Assembly: GCF_902498195.1 (NCBI RefSeq)
Contig: NZ_CABVIY010000004.1
Span: 62,001-126,000 of the forward strand
Source: Pseudomonas fluorescens
GTDB taxonomy: Bacteria > Pseudomonadota > Gammaproteobacteria > Pseudomonadales > Pseudomonadaceae
Length of the DNA stretch: 64,000 bases
Reading direction: 5' to 3'
The translations under genes were made by a program, and so were the position numbers. How positions within the stretch are numbered: the first letter of the stretch is position 1; each line of letters starts with the position of its first letter. The notes below the pieces were generated by a model, which worked only from the letters and a program-made list of their open reading frames with translations, was not told the DNA's origin and did not search any database. This document shows, piece after piece, positions 45,379-54,929 of this stretch.

Positions 45379-47130
45379 ATGGTGCAATTAACAAGGTTAT
45401 TCGTCATAAGCCGTGCTTTTTTTATGGTCTTTCTGATCAGCGGCACTGCGTTGGGTGAAACGTCGCCGATCGTGCCGGTATCTCCGGAAACGAGCGTGAC
45501 GTCTGCGGCGCCCGGCGATGAGGTCGGGCAAGGGATCCAGGCCGTGCTCGAACCCCTGCAATCGGCGTTCCCGCCGCTGCTCACGTCACGCAAGCATCAG
45601 CGTGCGGACATCAATCGGGTGGTCCTGGATTTCTATTCCCATCGCCACTACCGCGCGGCCTGGACCAATGGACGCGATGTCACCCAGTTGCTCAAGAGCC
45701 TGAATGAGACTGACATCGATGGCTTGACCCCTGCGGACTTCCGCGGCGATGAACTGGCCGAGGCGCAACTGTTAATGCAGGCCTCCGCGCCGACGCCGGC
45801 CCAAGCGGCGGCGTTTGATATCACGCTGACCCGTACCTACATCACCGCGCTGCTGCAATTGCGGCGTGGCAAGGTCGATCCGTCGCGGCTGGATTTCCAC
45901 TGGAACTTCGACCCGGTCGGGATTGATCCCCGGGAGGATGTGAACAGCTTCTTTGCCGCCCTTGATAATCACGACGTGGCCCGCGCTTTCGCTCAGGCAC
46001 CGCCGCAAGAGGCGGTGTATCGCAACATGCGTGACGCCCTGGCTCAGCTGCGTCAGGTTCGCGACGCTGGCGGTTGGCCAAAAATCGCCGAGGGGCAGTC
46101 GCTCAAGCCGGGGATGGACGGGGTGGCGGTCGCACAGTTGCGGGCGCGCCTGGTCGCCGGTGGTTACCTGGAACCGCAAAAGGGCAAGCGAAACGACTAC
46201 GACGACAAAGTCATCGCGGCGGTGAAAAAGTATCAGGTCGAGCAGTATCTGGGCTCAGACGGCGTGGCCGGGGCGGCGACCCTGGCGGCGTTGAATGTGC
46301 CTGTCGAGGCCCGGATCGATCAGGTCCGGGTAAACATGGAGCGCGCACGGTGGTTGCTGTACAAGCTTCAGGGCACTTTCGTCGTCGTCGACATCGCCGG
46401 CTATAAAGTGGCGCTGTACCGCGACGGTCAGCCGATCTGGCGTTCCCGGGTGCAGGTCGGCAAGCCGTTCCGCAGCACGCCGGTGTTTCAGTCAGAGATT
46501 ACCTACGTCACCTTCAACCCCACCTGGACCGTGCCGCCGACGATTCTGGTCAAGGATATGCTGCCCAAGATTCAGCAGAACCCGGATTACCTGGCGGCCA
46601 ACCGGATACGGGCCCTGGACCGGGAGGGCAATGTGCTCGATCCATCGACCGTCGACTGGTACAACGCGCGCGGCATCACGCTGCGCCAGGACGCCGGCCC
46701 GACTAACTCGCTGGGGCAGGTGGTGATTCGCTTCCCCAACGACTACGCGATTTACCTGCACGACACGCCGCATCGCGAGCTGTTTGCCAAGTCCATGCGT
46801 GCCACCAGTTCCGGGTGCATCCGGGTGGAAAACCCGCTGCAACTGGTCGAGTTGCTGTTCAACGACCCCACGCGCTGGAACAGCGAGGGCATTCAAAAAC
46901 AGCTGGCCAATGGCAAGACCGAAAACATCAAGCTGCCGGTCCGGGTGCCGGTGTTGCTGGCGTACTGGACGGTCGACTTGAGCAAAGAGGGACGGGTGAC
47001 GTTCAAGCCCGACGTCTATGGTTACGACACGCCGGTACTGAAGCAGTTGAACTTGCCTTCGAAATTGCCTGCCCTGGAACTGCCGCAGGCGGAAAACACG
47101 ATGGTGGTGACGGGGCAAAGCCAGCCGTAG
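45379..47130 (+). CDS. L,D-transpeptidase family protein (YcbB/LdtD-like)
   Basis: A 583-residue periplasmic enzyme with an N-terminal hydrophobic signal (LFVISRAFFMVFLISGTALG). It has a scaffold domain, a peptidoglycan-binding domain (LKPGMDGVAVAQLRARLVAGG to YLGSDGVAGAATLAALN, about 240-310) and a YkuD catalytic domain with IYLHDTPHRELF and SSGCIRVENPLQ (cysteine nucleophile). It makes meso-DAP 3-3 crosslinks. The length and domain order match E. coli LdtD. The ATG at 45379 lies about ten bases after GGAG. Confidence 0.9.
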   Translation: MVQLTRLFVISRAFFMVFLISGTALGETSPIVPVSPETSVTSAAPGDEVGQGIQAVLEPLQSAFPPLLTSRKHQRADINRVVLDFYSHRHYRAAWTNGRDVTQLLKSLNETDIDGLTPADFRGDELAEAQLLMQASAPTPAQAAAFDITLTRTYITALLQLRRGKVDPSRLDFHWNFDPVGIDPREDVNSFFAALDNHDVARAFAQAPPQEAVYRNMRDALAQLRQVRDAGGWPKIAEGQSLKPGMDGVAVAQLRARLVAGGYLEPQKGKRNDYDDKVIAAVKKYQVEQYLGSDGVAGAATLAALNVPVEARIDQVRVNMERARWLLYKLQGTFVVVDIAGYKVALYRDGQPIWRSRVQVGKPFRSTPVFQSEITYVTFNPTWTVPPTILVKDMLPKIQQNPDYLAANRIRALDREGNVLDPSTVDWYNARGITLRQDAGPTNSLGQVVIRFPNDYAIYLHDTPHRELFAKSMRATSSGCIRVENPLQLVELLFNDPTRWNSEGIQKQLANGKTENIKLPVRVPVLLAYWTVDLSKEGRVTFKPDVYGYDTPVLKQLNLPSKLPALELPQAENTMVVTGQSQP

Positions 47131-47213
47131 TCGAGCGCGCCGAAGCAGTTTTCAGGTGAAACCTATCGCAGTAGCCATCGGTCATAAATGATCGATCTAC
47201 ATGGACAGGGAAT

Positions 47214-48008
47214 TTGAAGATGGATGTTGCGGACACACAATCATCACTCACCCCGGGTCGGCTTCATGTGCACGACCTTGATCAGTGCCGCAACACGCAA
47301 AAAGGCCCGGTGTTCATCATTGCCTCGGGTGCCTCGACCCGGGATTTTCCCCTGCGCCAATACGCAGGCATCCCGATGATTACCATGAACGGTGCCATCT
47401 CGAAATTTATCGGGACCGGTGTCAAACCGTTCTTTTATGTCTGTACCGACCAGGGCTTCTCCGAGCTGCAACCCGAGCTTTTCACACAGGCCATGCTGCT
47501 GAGCGAGCGCGTGGCACTCTGGGAACATCACGTCTGGCATACGACGGTCCCGCCCGAAGGCGAACTGTATCTGCTGGCGCGGGCACCCAAGTTGTCCTGG
47601 CGCGATCTGTTGTGGCCGGACAAAGAGCTGGTCAGAAACCGCAAGCTCGGCAGTGGCCGCAATAAAACCATGGGCTTTAGCAAGAACCTCAAGCGCGGTT
47701 TCTTCGAGGCGCGCACGGTTGCCTACGTGGCGTTGCAGCTGGCTTATCATTTGGGATTCACCCAGGTATTCCTGGTGGGAGTCGACCTGGACCAATCGGT
47801 CAGTCGCTTCTATGAAGAGCAAGGCTCTCGGGTATCGCCCTGTGTGCTGGATGAGCATTTCAATACGCGAATCCTGCCGTCGTTCGAGATCCTGGCAAAG
47901 CACGTCATGAACCCGGATTTTCAGGTCTACAACCTTTCCGCCATTTCAAAGATTCCTGCAAGGCTGGTGCCGCGGGTGACGCTGGATGAACTCGACAGGC
48001 TGATCTGA
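47214..48008 (+). CDS. Unrecognised protein, possible MptE/DUF115-like Rossmann fold
   Basis: A 264-residue soluble protein. The N-terminal GPVFIIASGASTRDFPLRQY resembles the nucleotide-binding loop of DUF115/MptE-like or sialyltransferase-like enzymes (IxGxGPSL pattern). PMITMNGAISKF, FYVCTDQGF and QVFLVGVDLDQSVSRFYEE support a two-Rossmann glycosyl or phosphotransferase fold. I cannot name it. There are no adjacent surface-polysaccharide genes; it follows the L,D-transpeptidase at 83 bases. Confidence 0.55.
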   Translation: MKMDVADTQSSLTPGRLHVHDLDQCRNTQKGPVFIIASGASTRDFPLRQYAGIPMITMNGAISKFIGTGVKPFFYVCTDQGFSELQPELFTQAMLLSERVALWEHHVWHTTVPPEGELYLLARAPKLSWRDLLWPDKELVRNRKLGSGRNKTMGFSKNLKRGFFEARTVAYVALQLAYHLGFTQVFLVGVDLDQSVSRFYEEQGSRVSPCVLDEHFNTRILPSFEILAKHVMNPDFQVYNLSAISKIPARLVPRVTLDELDRLI

Positions 48009-48024
48009 TGACGGCCAGCCTCGA

Positions 48025-48867
48025 TCACGCCGGGCTCAATTCCACCCGTAAAAACTCCACCAACTTTCGTTGCAATCCGCTCAACGCACCGTCGCGGCTG
48101 ATCAGTGCCAGCTCGGTCGGCGGCAATGGCGGCAGGTCGGTGCAGACGCTGTGCTCGGGCAGCACCGCCGAGGCGGGCAGTACCGAAATGCCCAGCCCGC
48201 AGGCCACGGCGGCTTGAATCCCGGTCAGGCTATGACTGCCGAACGCGACCCGCCAGGGCCGTTGCGCCACGTCCAGCAGGCGGATGGCCCGTTGGCGATA
48301 GAGGCAGCCCTGGGGAAACAGTGCCAGCGGCAATACGCCGTTGGCCGTATCGGCCTGCGCACCTTTGACCCACACCAGCGCTTCCGGCCAGGCAGCCCAG
48401 CACGGGCCGCTGTCCGGCTCGCGCTTGACCAGCGCAATGTCGATGTCACCGCTGGCGAGTTTTTGCTTGAGGTCGGTGCTCATGCCGCTGACGGTTTCCA
48501 GGCGTGCCTGGGGTTGTTGCCGGTTGAACCCGGCCAGGATCAGCGCCATGCGCCGCGCGTCGAAGTCTTCCGGCACGCCGATCCGCAGGATCTCCAGGTC
48601 GACGTCGCTGGCCAGCGCCTCGATCGCCTGCGAAGACAGCGCCAACAGGCGCCGCGCATAGTGAATCAACAGTTCGCCGTGTTCGGTGAGGCTGATGTTT
48701 TGCCCGGTGCGATCACGCAGCAGCAGGGTGTGGCCGACCAGTTCTTCGAGCTTGCGCACCTGTTGGCTGACGGTGGATTGCGTGCGGTGCACACGCTCGG
48801 CGGCACGGGTGAAGCTGCCTTCGTCCACTACGCAGATGAAGGTTTTGAGCAGTTCGAGATCCAGCAT
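48025..48867 (-). CDS. LysR-family transcriptional regulator
   Basis: A 280-residue LysR regulator. The N-terminal HTH is LLKTFICVVDEGSFTRAAERVHRTQSTVSQQVRKLE (shown here as two overlapping parts in the protein, residues 5-40). The effector domain follows (LRIGVPEDF opening). It is divergent from a haloacid dehalogenase-aldolase gene pair with a 109-base intergenic region, so it probably regulates them. Confidence 0.9.
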   Translation of the reverse strand: MLDLELLKTFICVVDEGSFTRAAERVHRTQSTVSQQVRKLEELVGHTLLLRDRTGQNISLTEHGELLIHYARRLLALSSQAIEALASDVDLEILRIGVPEDFDARRMALILAGFNRQQPQARLETVSGMSTDLKQKLASGDIDIALVKREPDSGPCWAAWPEALVWVKGAQADTANGVLPLALFPQGCLYRQRAIRLLDVAQRPWRVAFGSHSLTGIQAAVACGLGISVLPASAVLPEHSVCTDLPPLPPTELALISRDGALSGLQRKLVEFLRVELSPA

Positions 48868-48976
48868 GGCGAGCGCCCTTGATATTTGTTTTTCGACTGA
48901 CTGTGGCGTATTGATTTAATTTCACACTATCACGCCCGGCGCTTAATCTGAAGACCACCCCTCAGAGGAAGCTGCC

Positions 48977-49681
48977 ATGACACTCCAAAACACACCGCGC
49001 CCTGAATGGCTGACCTTCGATTGCTACGGCACCCTGATTCAATGGGATGAAGGTTTGAACGCCGTGGTGATCGACATTTTGCGCGACAAGGGTGACCACG
49101 CCGTCGACGTCAAGCGCCTGATCGAAGTGTATGACCGACATGAACATCGCCTGGAACAGATCCCGCCGCATCGCTCGTTCCGCCAATTGAGCACGCTCGG
49201 CCTGCACCTGGCCCTGGAGGAGCTGGGGCTGGCGAGCATGCCGCAAGACAGTCAGCGCCTGGCCGCGGCGATCCCACGGATGCCGCCGTTCCCCGAGGTC
49301 ATCGCGACGCTGGCGCGACTCAAAGCGATGGGGTTCAAGCTGTGCATCGTGTCCAACACCGACGATGACATCATCGCCGGCAACGTCGCGCAGCTGGGCG
49401 GTCACATTGACCGGGTCATCACGGCCCAGCAGGCCGGTGCCTACAAGCCTGATCCACGGTTGTTCGACTACGCTCACGAACAGCTCGGCGTCACCCGCGA
49501 GCAGGTGGTGCATATCTGCGCCAGCCCGACGCTGGACCACACCGCCGCCCGTGACATGCATTTTCGTTGCGTGTGGATCGACCGTGGTACCGGCCGGCCA
49601 TTGCTGCCCGACTATCGACCCGATGCGATCCTGAACACGCTGGATCAGGTCGTGCCCTTGTTCACATCCCTTGGCTGGTAA
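48977..49681 (+). CDS. Haloacid dehalogenase type II-like hydrolase
   Basis: A 234-residue HAD hydrolase. The nucleophile Asp is in LTFDCYGTLIQW, the Ser/Asn motif is VSNTDDDII, the lysine is in GAYKPDPRLFDYA, and the last motif is varied (ICASPTLDHTAARD). It resembles L-2-haloacid dehalogenases but such annotation is broad, and phosphatase activity is equally possible. Followed by a class II aldolase 18 bases away. Confidence 0.8.
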   Translation: MTLQNTPRPEWLTFDCYGTLIQWDEGLNAVVIDILRDKGDHAVDVKRLIEVYDRHEHRLEQIPPHRSFRQLSTLGLHLALEELGLASMPQDSQRLAAAIPRMPPFPEVIATLARLKAMGFKLCIVSNTDDDIIAGNVAQLGGHIDRVITAQQAGAYKPDPRLFDYAHEQLGVTREQVVHICASPTLDHTAARDMHFRCVWIDRGTGRPLLPDYRPDAILNTLDQVVPLFTSLGW

Positions 49682-49699
49682 ATCCACGGAGTCAGCGCC

Positions 49700-50482
49700 A
49701 TGGCACACACCCTTGCAGGCAGTTCCCGTCCCTCGATGTACACCGGCCTCGACCTCGATGCCCCGGACGTCGTCACCGCTCGCAGCGAGTTGGCGGCGTG
49801 CTTTCAACTGGCGGCCCGGCATGGTCTGGAGGAGGGCATCTGCAATCATTTCTCGGCCATGGTGCCGGGGCGTGATGATCTGTTTTTGGTCAACCCCTAC
49901 GGCTACGCCTTCGAAGAAGTCACCTCTGACAACCTGCTGGTCTGCGATTTCCACGGCCAGGTGGTGGCCGGCCAAGGGCAGCCGGAGGCGACGGCGTTCT
50001 ATATCCATGCGCGGCTGCACAAGCAATTGCCACGGGTGAAAGTCGCGTTTCACACGCACATGCCCCACGCCACCGCGTTGTGCCTGCTGCAAGGCCCGCC
50101 ACTGTTGTGGCTGGGCCAGACGGCCCTGAAATTCTATGGGCGCACGGCGGTGGACGAACACTACAACGGCCTGGCCCTGGACGCGTCCGAAGGCGACCGC
50201 ATTGCTAGCGTGTTGGGCAACGCCGACATCCTGTTCCTGAAAAATCACGGGGTGATCGTCGCCGGGCCCAGCATCGCCGAAGCCTGGGACGATCTGTATT
50301 ACCTGGAGCGGGCTGCCCAGGTGCAGTTGATGGCGATGGCGACTCAGCGAGAACTCCTGCCGGTGCCCCATGAAGTCGCCCAGCGTGCCTATGAGCAGAT
50401 GCGCCTGGGTGATGCAGAGAGTGCGCGGGCGCATCTGCACAACGCGATGCGGCGTTTGCAGCGTTCAGTTAAAACCACTTGA
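49700..50482 (+). CDS. Class II aldolase/adducin family protein
   Basis: A 260-residue metal-dependent aldolase-fold enzyme. The zinc ligands are in VAFHTHMPHATAL (two His) and FLKNHGVIVAG (third His); GICNHFSAMVPG forms the N-terminal loop. Its substrate is unknown: families include fuculose phosphate aldolase and various decarboxylases. Co-directional with the HAD gene and divergent from the LysR gene, so probably one small catabolic unit. Confidence 0.82.
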   Translation: MAHTLAGSSRPSMYTGLDLDAPDVVTARSELAACFQLAARHGLEEGICNHFSAMVPGRDDLFLVNPYGYAFEEVTSDNLLVCDFHGQVVAGQGQPEATAFYIHARLHKQLPRVKVAFHTHMPHATALCLLQGPPLLWLGQTALKFYGRTAVDEHYNGLALDASEGDRIASVLGNADILFLKNHGVIVAGPSIAEAWDDLYYLERAAQVQLMAMATQRELLPVPHEVAQRAYEQMRLGDAESARAHLHNAMRRLQRSVKTT

Positions 50483-50585
50483 TAGGGGATTCCCATTTAT
50501 CGCCGAGAACCCCGTAGACTACGCGCACAAAAACTAAGGGCTTTTGGGTCGGTGCCCATGCGTTGCCCTTAAAGGACGAGCTTTT

Positions 50586-52157
50586 TTGCCCACTCGCTTT
50601 CAAGATCTGCATCTCACCCCCGGCGTCGCATTGAAACGCATACCGCTGCGCAAGGCCGCGGTGCTGTTTATTGCCACGGTGTGCCTGTGCCTGTGCGCGC
50701 TGCTTTATCTGCAACTGGAACAATCGCGTCGTCAAGACCTGAGCCAGGCCCAGGTCGCTTCGTCGAACCTGACGCGAGCGATGGCGCAGCAGGCTGAAGA
50801 CACCTTCATGAAGGCCGACTTGGTACTGAGCAGCCTGGTGGACTGGATTCAGGTCGACGGTTTTGGCCCGCCCCTGAGGCCCCGACTGCAGAGAACCTTC
50901 GCCCAGCGCGTGCAGGCCCTGGACGAGTTGCATGGCATCCTGTTGTTCGACCGCAAAGGCCAGTGGGTCGTGACCTCCTTCGAGAACCTGCCCCGGGGCC
51001 CCGGCGTGGCGGATCGCGAATACTTCAAGTTTCACCAGCAGAATGTCTCGTCCGTGGCGCACATCGGCCCGGCCATTCGCAGTCGGGAAAACGGCGAGTG
51101 GATCATTCCGGTTTCCAAGCGGGTGAACGACCGGAACGGACTCTTCCAGGGCGTGTTGCTGGCCGGGATCAAGATGTCGTACTTCGACCAGTTCTTCAAA
51201 AGCTTCAGTATCGATGACAACGGCTCGATGTTCCTCGGATTGACCGATGGCACGCTGTTGGCGCGCCGGCCATTCGTGGAGGCGCAGATCGGCACGTCAT
51301 TGGCCGAGGGAGAAATCTTCCAGAAGCTGCTGCCCCAGGCGCCCTCGGGCAACGCGATGTTCACCTCGGTGATGGATGGCGTTGTCCGCCTGTATGGCTA
51401 CCGGCAGCTGGACGCCTACCCGCTGGTGGTGTCGGCGGCCTCGTCCAGGGATTCGATTCTGGCGGGATGGTACGCCACCGCATTTCGTTCCAGTCTCATC
51501 GTCGCGCTGGTCATGCTCGGCGTTGCCCTGTTTGGTTGGGTGTTCATCCGCCAGGTGCGCGTCGGCGAGCGGGTCGAGGCGGACTTGCGCCAGGCCCAGC
51601 AGGCGCTGGAGCTGATCGCCACCCACGACAGCCTGACCGGCCTGGCCAACCGGCGATTGTTCGAACGGGCGCTGGACATCGAGTTCGGGCGCGGCGCACG
51701 CCAGCACAGTCCGCTGAGCCTGATCATGCTCGATATCGATTACTTCAAGCGCTACAACGATACCTATGGGCATGTGGTGGGCGATCACTGCCTGGCCGAA
51801 GTGGCGCGGGCGGTGAGAGGTTGCTGTCATCGCAAGGCCGATCTGGCGGTGCGCTACGGCGGTGAAGAGTTTGCGGTATTGCTGCCCGACACCGACCTGC
51901 ATGGCGCCATGACCATTGCCGAACAGATCCGTCGCAGCGTCATGGACAAAAACATCAGCCACGGCGGATCGCCCACGGGGTTCGTGACCGTGAGCCTGGG
52001 CTGTTATTCGTTTGTGCCGACGGGGCGCGACAGCATGGAAGTGTTCATCCAGCGCGCCGACGCGGCGCTGTATCAGGCCAAGCATTCGGGGCGCAATCGC
52101 TCGGCCGTGTTGTCGATGGAGGGCGGTGTCGAGGCCCTGATGCGCTCGGATCGTTGA
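50586..52157 (+). CDS. Membrane diguanylate cyclase (sensor + GGDEF)
   Basis: A 523-residue protein. An N-terminal membrane helix (AAVLFIATVCLCLCALLYL) and a second at about 295-318 enclose a periplasmic dCache-like sensor. The cytoplasmic GGDEF domain has the active GGEEF (RYGGEEFAVLLP) and an I-site RxxD (RKAD) five residues before it, so product inhibition is expected. A TTG start at 50586, preceded by AAGGACGAG, gives MPTRFQDLHL and is preferred to the longer frame. It makes cyclic di-GMP. Confidence 0.88.
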   Translation: MPTRFQDLHLTPGVALKRIPLRKAAVLFIATVCLCLCALLYLQLEQSRRQDLSQAQVASSNLTRAMAQQAEDTFMKADLVLSSLVDWIQVDGFGPPLRPRLQRTFAQRVQALDELHGILLFDRKGQWVVTSFENLPRGPGVADREYFKFHQQNVSSVAHIGPAIRSRENGEWIIPVSKRVNDRNGLFQGVLLAGIKMSYFDQFFKSFSIDDNGSMFLGLTDGTLLARRPFVEAQIGTSLAEGEIFQKLLPQAPSGNAMFTSVMDGVVRLYGYRQLDAYPLVVSAASSRDSILAGWYATAFRSSLIVALVMLGVALFGWVFIRQVRVGERVEADLRQAQQALELIATHDSLTGLANRRLFERALDIEFGRGARQHSPLSLIMLDIDYFKRYNDTYGHVVGDHCLAEVARAVRGCCHRKADLAVRYGGEEFAVLLPDTDLHGAMTIAEQIRRSVMDKNISHGGSPTGFVTVSLGCYSFVPTGRDSMEVFIQRADAALYQAKHSGRNRSAVLSMEGGVEALMRSDR

Positions 52158-52302
52158 CGCCATGGCCGGGAGTTGTTTCACCCGCGCAACACCCCCGATC
52201 CGCCGACTGTCCGCCTGTCATGACGGGATCCAATGATCGTCTAGAGTTGCGGTAGCTCTGTCGAATCCGACAGATCTCCCCAACGTACGGACGATCGCCA
52301 AC

Positions 52303-53709
52303 ATGTTGATAACCCAAGCATTGTCAGCCTTTGCTCTTACCGTTGCTGTCTGCGCTGTGTGTCCTCTGGCCAGCCACGCACAATCGAAAGTCACCGCCGA
52401 AGAAGCCCACGCCATTGGCGTTGACGCCTACGTTTATTTCTACCCGCTGTTGACCATGGACATCACCCGCAAGCAGTTCACCAACATCGAGCCGGGCAAG
52501 GAATTCGGCAAGGGTCCGATGAACATGTTTGTCAGTGTGCCGCAGTATCCGCCCGCCAGTTTCAAAGGGGTGGTGCGTTCCAATTTCGACACCTTGTACT
52601 CCATCGCCTGGCTTGATTTGACCAAGGAACCGCTGGTGATCGCGGCGCCGGACACCGCCGGGCGCTTCTACCTGCTGCCGATGCTCGACATGTGGAGCGA
52701 CGTGTTCGCCTCGCCGGGCTGGCGCACCACGGGCACCGATGCCTCGCAGTTTCTGGTGACGCCGCCGGGCTGGTCCGGCACCGTGCCTGCCGGGTTGAAT
52801 CACCTGCCGGCGCCGACACCCTATGTCTGGGTCATCGGTCGTACCAAGACCGACGGTGCCGCAGACTACGCGGCAGTGCACAAGATCCAGGCCGGCTACA
52901 CCGTGACGCCGTTGTCGCGGCTGGGCAAAAGCGCCGAGCCGGTCAGTGTCAAGATCGACCCCGCCGTGGACATGAAGACCCCGCCGAAAATCCAGGTCGA
53001 CACGATGTCGGCAGCCACGTACTTCGCGTATGCCGCAGAACTGCTCAAAGTGCATCCGGCCCACAGTACCGATCAGCCGATGCTGGCGCAGATCAGGCGG
53101 ATCGGCATCGAGCCCGGCAAGGCGTTCGACATCGACGCCCTGGACCCTGAAATCAAGGCTGCATTGCAAACCGTGCCGGAAGAAGCCCAGGCACTGATGA
53201 AGTGGAAAGTGGAAACCCTGGCGCGGGTGGTCAACGGCTGGTCAATGAATACCGACACCATGGGCGTCTACGGCAACTACTACCTCAAGCGCGCGATCGT
53301 CGCGCAGGTGGGGCTTGGCGCCAATCTGCCCGAGGACGCGATTTATCCGTTGAACCTGGGCGATGCCAATGGCAAGGCCCTCGATGGGACGAATAAATAC
53401 GTGCTGCATTTCGACAAGGGAGAGGTGCCGCCGGTGAACGCGTTCTGGTCGATCACGCTGTACGACCCCGAAGGTTTTCAGGTAGGCAATGAGCTCAATC
53501 GTTTTGCGGTCAGTAGCTGGATGCCGTTCAAGAACAATGCCGATGGCTCGCTCGATATCTATTTCCAGAATGAAAGCCCCGGCAAGGAGCTGGAGGCCAA
53601 TTGGCTACCGGCGCCCAAAGGCCCGTTCAATTTGACCATGCGTCTGTATGGGCCGAAGGCGGAGGCGCTCAACGGCAAGTGGAACCCGCCTCCGGTCAAA
53701 CAGATGTAG
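52303..53709 (+). CDS. DUF1254/DUF1214 domain protein, secreted
   Basis: A 468-residue protein with a signal peptide (ending SHA). The DUF1254 half begins EEAHAIGVDAYVYFYPLLTMD and includes RSNFDTLYSIAWLDL; the DUF1214 half includes PPVNAFWSITLYDPEGF and the SLDIYFQNESPG end. Function not established. A terminator follows it. Confidence 0.85.
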   Translation: MLITQALSAFALTVAVCAVCPLASHAQSKVTAEEAHAIGVDAYVYFYPLLTMDITRKQFTNIEPGKEFGKGPMNMFVSVPQYPPASFKGVVRSNFDTLYSIAWLDLTKEPLVIAAPDTAGRFYLLPMLDMWSDVFASPGWRTTGTDASQFLVTPPGWSGTVPAGLNHLPAPTPYVWVIGRTKTDGAADYAAVHKIQAGYTVTPLSRLGKSAEPVSVKIDPAVDMKTPPKIQVDTMSAATYFAYAAELLKVHPAHSTDQPMLAQIRRIGIEPGKAFDIDALDPEIKAALQTVPEEAQALMKWKVETLARVVNGWSMNTDTMGVYGNYYLKRAIVAQVGLGANLPEDAIYPLNLGDANGKALDGTNKYVLHFDKGEVPPVNAFWSITLYDPEGFQVGNELNRFAVSSWMPFKNNADGSLDIYFQNESPGKELEANWLPAPKGPFNLTMRLYGPKAEALNGKWNPPPVKQM

Positions 53710-53725
53710 CCTGGAGGCAATAGAA

Positions 53726-53759
53726 GCAGCCGATGATTCACCACCATCGGCTGCCTTTT
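53726..53759 (+). terminator. Terminator of the DUF1254 gene
   Basis: GCAGCCGATG and CATCGGCTGC, perfect ten-base arms with loop ATTCACCAC, then CTTTT, 17 bases after the stop. Confidence 0.9.
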
Positions 53760-53764
53760 CGCGT

Positions 53765-54076
53765 TCAGCTGCCCGTCCCGCCACCGGCTCCGCCGGTTCC
53801 ACCGCCTGCCGATCCGGTCCCGCCACCGGCTCCCGAACCTGAGTTCGAACCGCTGGCGCCACCGGCACTGCCGCTCGACGATCCGGTTGCGCCGCCGTCG
53901 CCGGCGTTGCCTCCGGAAGGCGCGGCGGGGGTGTTGTCGGGTGGCATCACGGGACCGCTGGTTGCGCCGGATTTGGGGCCTTTGGTGTCTGCGTCATCAC
54001 CTGCTGCGAAAGAGGCCAGTGAGGTGGCAGACAATAATCCGGCGAACAAGAGCGAAGTGATTTTGATGTTCATCAT
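53765..54076 (-). CDS. Gly/Ser-rich secreted protein
   Basis: A 103-residue precursor with signal peptide (MMNIKITSLLFAGLLSATSLASFAAG) and a low-complexity mature chain rich in Gly, Ser, Ala (GGNAGDGGATGSSSGSAGG onward). Start chosen at the ATG after GGAGACGGACC; the next ATG is adjacent. Probably an unstructured exported protein. The plus strand through the same bases is open by composition only. Confidence 0.6.
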   Translation of the reverse strand: MMNIKITSLLFAGLLSATSLASFAAGDDADTKGPKSGATSGPVMPPDNTPAAPSGGNAGDGGATGSSSGSAGGASGSNSGSGAGGGTGSAGGGTGGAGGGTGS

Positions 54077-54190
54077 GGTCCGTCTCCCAGAAATGAGTCG
54101 TTGCATGACGTTGGTGTGAGGGGCGGGGCGCTTGGTGCCGGCGGGATGACGAGTGGTGTGCGTCGCCAACCCATGGTTGACTGAAAACCC

Positions 54191-54218
54191 TGTGGGAGCG
54201 AGCAGCCCCGCTCCCACA
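54191..54218. repeat. REP-like palindrome
   Basis: TGTGGGAGCGAGCAGCCCCG followed by CTCCCACA: symmetric arms TGTGGGAGCG / CGCTCCCACA type around AGCAGCCC. A shortened, variant REP without an inverted partner. Confidence 0.7.
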
Positions 54219-54226
54219 CTGAATCC

Positions 54227-54805
54227 TTATTCCGTCAGTCTCCTCTCCAGGTTTTGCCGCACCACCGGCCACTCCTCATCGATGATGCTGAACCTCACCG
54301 AATTACGCTTGCGGCCATCGGGCATGATGCGTTCATGGCGCACGATGCCTTCCTGCTGCGCGCCGAGACGCAGAATCGCCCTGCGCGAGGCCTGGTTGTT
54401 TTCGTCAGTGGTGAACTGCACCCGCACGCAATCCAGCGCCTCGAAGGCATGGCGCAGCAACAGGTACTTGGCTTCGGTGTTGACGAAGGTTTTCTGCCAG
54501 CGGGTCGAGATCCAGCTGCTGCCGATCTCCAGCTTGCGGTTGAGCCGGTCGATTTTCCACAGGCGGGTCGAGCCGATCACCTCACCCGTGTCGTTCAGCA
54601 CAATGACGAAGGGCAGCACCGTGCCGGCATCGCGGCCATCCAGGGCTTTTTTCAGGTAGGCGTCGACGGTGGTCGACGAGGGCACGACGGTGACGGTGAG
54701 GTTCCACAGTTCGCCATCCGCGGCGGCGTGCACCAGGGCGTCGGCATCGGCGTATTGCAGCGGGCGCAGGCTGATTCGGCTGCCTTGCAGGGTGGTGTCT
54801 TTCAT
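54227..54805 (-). CDS. GNAT family N-acetyltransferase (RimJ/RimL-like)
   Basis: A 192-residue GNAT protein: SRISLRPLQYADADAL opens the RimJ/RimL-type fold, IGSTRLWKIDRLNRKLEIGSS is the core strand region, and QKTFVNTEAKYLLLRHAFE plus DENNQASRRAILRLGA form the acetyl-CoA loop and C-terminal half. The substrate could be a ribosomal protein N-terminus or a small amine. Confidence 0.87.
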   Translation of the reverse strand: MKDTTLQGSRISLRPLQYADADALVHAAADGELWNLTVTVVPSSTTVDAYLKKALDGRDAGTVLPFVIVLNDTGEVIGSTRLWKIDRLNRKLEIGSSWISTRWQKTFVNTEAKYLLLRHAFEALDCVRVQFTTDENNQASRRAILRLGAQQEGIVRHERIMPDGRKRNSVRFSIIDEEWPVVRQNLERRLTE

Positions 54806-54929
54806 TCAGGGGGTCTCGGCAGACAGATCGGGCGTCGGCGCCTATTACGCCGCACCTGCGCTGATCGACGCAACCACCGGCGAGCACTGAGGTCACAACC
54901 TGAACACCCAGCCAAACGGACCGCTGGCC

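Noticed and set aside
53733..54119. Plus-strand proline-rich frame over the Gly/Ser-rich gene
   Set aside because: Antisense of the glycine-rich coding strand gives proline/alanine by composition; the minus strand has signal peptide and ribosome site.
10291..54218. Recurring GCGAGC/GCTCCCAC repeats as possible CRISPR
   Set aside because: They are scattered single or paired palindromes in intergenic gaps, not regular direct repeats with spacers; no cas genes seen.
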